Position numbers and translations under genes: made by a program. From NCBI GenBank assembly GCA_030524525.1, contig JAUNGI010000005.1, positions 1 through 64,000 of the forward strand: a stretch of DNA of 64,000 bases, in the 5' to 3' direction. Positions 61,291 to 64,000 of the stretch are shown piece after piece. Under the pieces are notes generated by a model, which made no database searches, was not told where the DNA came from, and worked only from the letters and a program-made list of their open reading frames with translations. Within the stretch, counting starts at the first letter, position 1, and every line of letters begins with the position of its first letter. The DNA is from Lachnospiraceae bacterium (GTDB lineage Bacteria > Bacillota > Clostridia > Lachnospirales > Lachnospiraceae).

Positions 61291-61570
61291 GCTTTTTCTT
61301 GTTTGCGGCTTCTCCTTTTTGCAGGATCTTTCCGAGCTTTTCCTTTTCCTGTTCGCTCATCGTCTCCTTGAGAAGCTGGATCATGAGCTGCGCTTCTTCG
61401 CGCGTGAACAGCAGGTTCTGCGCCTTCATTTCCTGCTGAAAGCGAAGAAACAGCGGCATGACCTGTTTTTTGGGACATCCCTGCAATTCCTGAAAAAAGG
61501 CGGCCAGCCGCTCTTTTTTCTTGGGTTCCATTTGGGAGAGTTCTTCCCGGTTCAGCCAGTCTTCGGTCAT
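61286..61570 (-). CDS. Hypothetical small helical protein
   Basis: A 94-residue soluble, highly charged protein predicted to be helical (QMEPKKKERLAAFFQELQG, then LQKGEAANKKKP). GGAGGATCC precedes ATG 61570. Adjacent to another small helical protein on the same strand. No family recognised. Confidence 0.6.
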   Translation of the reverse strand: MTEDWLNREELSQMEPKKKERLAAFFQELQGCPKKQVMPLFLRFQQEMKAQNLLFTREEAQLMIQLLKETMSEQEKEKLGKILQKGEAANKKKP

Positions 61571-61679
61571 TGGATCCTCCGTTTTTGAAGCGCCATGCCG
61601 GGGCATGACTTGCTGAAACAGTATATGCGGCGGAAGAGGGGAATATGAGGGAGCGCTTCGCCGGACGGGAAGGCACGGT

Positions 61680-62093
61680 TTAGGAAGCGTTGGAGGATTC
61701 CATCATCATTTTCATCATTTCCATCGTTTCCTGTTGTTCGGGCGTCAGCATCTGCATGAAAAATGCCATCGGATCTCCGTTTTCGCCGTTTTCGGCGGCA
61801 GCGGAGGAAAACGTCTGATACATCTGAAACATGCGCATGGCTTCCTCCATCGACTGAAACTGTTGGAGCATTTCCCGCTCTTTTTGACTGCAAAGAGGAG
61901 AGAGGGTCTGAAACAAACGCTCTCGATTGACGATCGGAGCCTCTCCGGGCGGGAGCCCCACGGGAGCGGTTTGCAGCTCTTGACACTGTGCTTTCAGCTC
62001 CCAGACGCTGCAAAGCAGAAGGAGGATCGGCCGGAGGCCGGGATGCAGAAACGGAATGACCGCTTTGAGCATTTTCATTTCCCTTGAGGACAT
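61680..62093 (-). CDS. Hypothetical Met/Gln-rich protein
   Basis: A 137-residue protein. An N-terminal hydrophobic stretch (KAVIPFLHPGLRPILLLLCSVWEL), a PPGEAP linker, then a Met-rich helix (MRMFQMYQ; ETMEMMKMMMESS). I do not recognise the family. It lies 89 bp downstream of luxS on the same strand. Confidence 0.55.
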   Translation of the reverse strand: MSSREMKMLKAVIPFLHPGLRPILLLLCSVWELKAQCQELQTAPVGLPPGEAPIVNRERLFQTLSPLCSQKEREMLQQFQSMEEAMRMFQMYQTFSSAAAENGENGDPMAFFMQMLTPEQQETMEMMKMMMESSNAS

Positions 62094-62181
62094 AGCGCCT
62101 CCGCATATCGGTTCTATGGAAAATATATGTCCAAACCTGCGGGAATTTGCTTGTCCCGAAGAAATTCCTCGGCGGACAGGA

Positions 62182-62661
62182 TCAATTCGGATAGACGAGA
62201 CGTTCCTCGGAGATGTGTTCCAGCACTTCGTTCAAAAAGCGGCGGGAGAGAAGACGAGCCATCGGCAGGTTCATGTCCAGATAATTCCCGCAGCTTCTTG
62301 CGTCCGCCCCCGGCACGGCTCCTTCGTAATCCGCCATGAACGCGAACAGCTCCTTCATCAGCGGAACCACGTCCTTGGAGTCTGCGTCCTCCGCCAGCAG
62401 CAGATAAAAGCCGGTGCGGCAGCCCATCGGTCCGAAGTAGAGGACGCGGCTTCCGTAGACCGGATGGTTCCGCAGAAAGGTGGCGGCAAGATGCTCGATC
62501 GTATGGACCTCCGCCGTATTCATGACCGGCTCGCGGTTGGGCGCGGTCATGCGGATGTCGAAGGTGGTGACGGTCTGTCCGTTCACGAGATCCTTTCGGG
62601 AAACGTAAACGCCCGGAAGAAGCGTCTCGTGATTTATGGTAAAGCTGGCAATGGGTTTCAT
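62182..62661 (-). CDS. luxS: S-ribosylhomocysteine lyase
   Basis: A 159-residue enzyme that splits S-ribosylhomocysteine into homocysteine and DPD, the AI-2 precursor. Metal ligands are H-x3-H in VHTIEHLAATF (residues about 53-57) and the distal Cys/His motif RSCGNYLDM; MGCRTGFYLL holds the catalytic Cys. ATG 62661 follows AGGAGAACTCCC on the minus strand. The frame remains open to 63087 but overlaps the divergent gene and lacks family sequence. An AI-2E transporter is about 32 kb away. Confidence 0.94.
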   Translation of the reverse strand: MKPIASFTINHETLLPGVYVSRKDLVNGQTVTTFDIRMTAPNREPVMNTAEVHTIEHLAATFLRNHPVYGSRVLYFGPMGCRTGFYLLLAEDADSKDVVPLMKELFAFMADYEGAVPGADARSCGNYLDMNLPMARLLSRRFLNEVLEHISEERLVYPN

Positions 62662-62845
62662 GGGAGTTCTCCTTTTTGTTCGTACTATCGTCAGTATACG
62701 GTCTGTCCGCCGGAAAGGCAAGCCCCAAAATTTCCGAACCGGGGGATTGCGGAGCCGGGGAAAAGCGTGTAAGATAAAAGAGCAGGCGCGGCGTGCGGGC
62801 TGCCGCCGGATACTGTGGAAATTTGTGCGAACGGGAGGAAGGGGC

Positions 62846-63817
62846 ATGAAGGAAAGCTGCAAGATCGTATTTTTGGAAAGAGACACCTTGGGAAGCGACG
62901 TAGATCTGTCGGGCTTCTCGGAGCTGGGGGAGGTCGTGACGTATGCGAAGTCCGATCCCGAAAAAAACGCCGCCCGCGCGGCGGAGGCGGACGTTCTGAT
63001 CGTCAATAAGATCCCCGTCAACGAAACGCTGCTGGCGGGGGCAAACCATTTGAAGCTTGTCTGCCTGACGGCGACGGGAACGAACAACGTGGATTTCTCC
63101 TATATGGCAGGGCGCGGGATCCCGGTCGCCAATGTGAAGGGCTATTCCACGGACAGCGTCGTGCAGCACACGTTCGCGCTGCTGTTTTACGTCTATGAAA
63201 AGCTTGCCTTTTACGATCGTTTCGTCAAGTCCGGCGAATATACCCGAAGCGATATTTTCAGCCGCTTCGACGCGCCCTTCCGCGAGCTTTCCGGAAAGAC
63301 GTGGGGGGTGATCGGGCTTGGCAGCATCGGGCGGAAGGTGGCGGACGTGGCCCGCGCCTTTGGCTGCAGCATCTGCTATTACAGCACGACCGGCGCAAAT
63401 TTGCAGCCGGAATACCGTCCGGTCTCTCTGGAAACTCTGTTGGAGGAATCGGATATCGTGTCGATCCACGCGCCGCTGACTCCGGCGACCGAGGGACTGA
63501 TCGGCAGGGCGGAGCTGGCGCGCATGAAGTCCTCCGCGGTTTTGCTGAACTTGGGCAGGGGACCGATCGTTGTGGAAGAAGCGCTGACGGAGGCGCTGGA
63601 AAAGGGGAGCATTGCCGGAGCGGGGCTGGATGTGCTTTCCGTCGAGCCCATGCGCGCGGACAATCCGCTGCGGCGCGTTCAGGACAGTACCCGGCTGATC
63701 GTTACGCCCCACATCGCATGGGCGACCGTGGAAGCGAGACAGCGGTGCGCGGACGAGGTCTGCGAGAACATCCGCGCGTTTCTTCGCGGAGAAGCGCGGA
63801 ACCTTGTCTCAGGCTGA
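62846..63817 (+). CDS. D-2-hydroxyacid dehydrogenase
   Basis: A 323-residue NAD-dependent dehydrogenase. Rossmann motif GVIGLGSIGRKVADVARAFG (about residues 152-171), catalytic Arg/Glu/His neighbourhood at LNLGRGPIVVEEAL, GAGLDVLSVEP and TPHIAWAT. Closest layout is glycerate/hydroxypyruvate reductase-like. ATG 62846 follows GGGAGGAAGGGG. It ends by overlapping the convergent AraC-type gene by 9 bp. Confidence 0.88.
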   Translation: MKESCKIVFLERDTLGSDVDLSGFSELGEVVTYAKSDPEKNAARAAEADVLIVNKIPVNETLLAGANHLKLVCLTATGTNNVDFSYMAGRGIPVANVKGYSTDSVVQHTFALLFYVYEKLAFYDRFVKSGEYTRSDIFSRFDAPFRELSGKTWGVIGLGSIGRKVADVARAFGCSICYYSTTGANLQPEYRPVSLETLLEESDIVSIHAPLTPATEGLIGRAELARMKSSAVLLNLGRGPIVVEEALTEALEKGSIAGAGLDVLSVEPMRADNPLRRVQDSTRLIVTPHIAWATVEARQRCADEVCENIRAFLRGEARNLVSG

Positions 63818-64000
63818 CGGCGTATTCTGATGCATGAACTGTCCCGGCGTGACGCCCTTATGGCGTTTGAAGCAGCGGATAAAATAGTTCAGATCGTGAA
63901 AGCCGTTGTCGAAGGCGACCTCGGTCACCGACTTGCGCGTGGAGAGCAGTTCAAAGCCCGCCATTTCGATCCGGTAATAGTTCAGGTATTCGATCGGCGT
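63809..64000 (-). CDS. AraC-family regulator, C-terminal end (partial)
   Basis: The visible 63 residues (continuing beyond the window) are the second HTH of an AraC/XylS regulator: TPIEYLNYYRIEMAG, then VTEVAFDNGFHDLNYFIRCF and KRHKGVTPGQFM, the classic signature. The N-terminal sensing domain lies outside the window. Confidence 0.9.
   Translation of the reverse strand, partial: TPIEYLNYYRIEMAGFELLSTRKSVTEVAFDNGFHDLNYFIRCFKRHKGVTPGQFMHQNTPSA

Noticed and set aside
58578..61676. A 1032-residue open frame antisense to leuS
   Set aside because: It lies entirely across leuS and its leader on the other strand, with no family resemblance.
62182..63087. A longer luxS starting at 63087
   Set aside because: The extra 142 residues overlap the divergent dehydrogenase and lack LuxS similarity; ATG 62661 gives the standard length.
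1..64000. tRNA or rRNA genes, prophage or insertion sequences
   Set aside because: No cloverleaf-like sequence, rRNA segment, transposase or integrase motif was recognised on either strand.

Overview
The window looks like a chromosomal segment of a spore-forming clostridial Firmicute, probably Lachnospirales-like and moderately high in GC. The clues are an alpha/beta-type small acid-soluble spore protein, the ranthipeptide precursor SCIFF with its radical-SAM maturase, AddAB, Hsp33, LuxS, a leucine T-box and clostridial operon order. This assignment is an inference from gene content. Most genes are housekeeping, with two more AT-rich accessory patches (about 1-3.6 kb and 33.2-36.2 kb). I see no tRNA, rRNA, CRISPR array, transposase or integrase.

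Layout: 0-3.6 kb is an accessory patch: an L-box-like structured RNA, a GNAT acetyltransferase, a P-loop kinase, an AbrB/PIN toxin-antitoxin pair and an orphan SUKH protein. It ends in a 70-bp tandem repeat whose family recurs at 21 kb. 3.7-10 kb holds a DUF3048 lipoprotein-like gene, a DHH phosphoesterase, tgt-yajC, a PHP phosphatase and a TIGR04086 membrane protein, followed by a probable 6S RNA. 11-18 kb is addB-addA. 18-31 kb holds the spore protein, a lipid kinase, xylB, a methyltransferase, hslO, purC-purB, an M18 aminopeptidase, a dUTPase, two unlike COG0523 (CobW-type) GTPases, an AI-2E family transporter and an SGNH esterase. 31-33 kb has a ZIP transporter and an orphan LytTR regulator. 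33.3-36.2 kb is a small decayed or atypical patch: a fibronectin-III remnant, tandem membrane paralogs, a gene with a non-canonical start and a gene split at A_AAA_AAG. 36-40 kb carries acn-icd on the minus strand. 40-48 kb has a second ZIP, a WYL-regulator/HAD-phosphatase fusion, an ABC importer without its binding protein, a CYTH protein and a ParA-like protein. 48-58 kb is scfA-scfB-secDF-recJ followed by thiN-pyrC-pyrF. 58-64 kb has a T-box-controlled leuS, luxS, a D-2-hydroxyacid dehydrogenase and the end of an AraC regulator.

How the parts fit: yajC and secDF belong to one translocase but lie 43 kb apart. The SCIFF pair sits next to secDF, as in many Clostridia, while the TIGR04086 gene that often accompanies it lies about 39 kb away. 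The CobW pair and two ZIP transporters suggest a metal-homeostasis theme. The most interesting points are the WYL-HAD fusion, the candidate -1 frameshift gene, the promoter-bearing 70-bp repeat family, the SCIFF intergenic hairpin and the His/Cys-rich metallochaperone beside a degenerate GTPase with a YcgQ-like tail.
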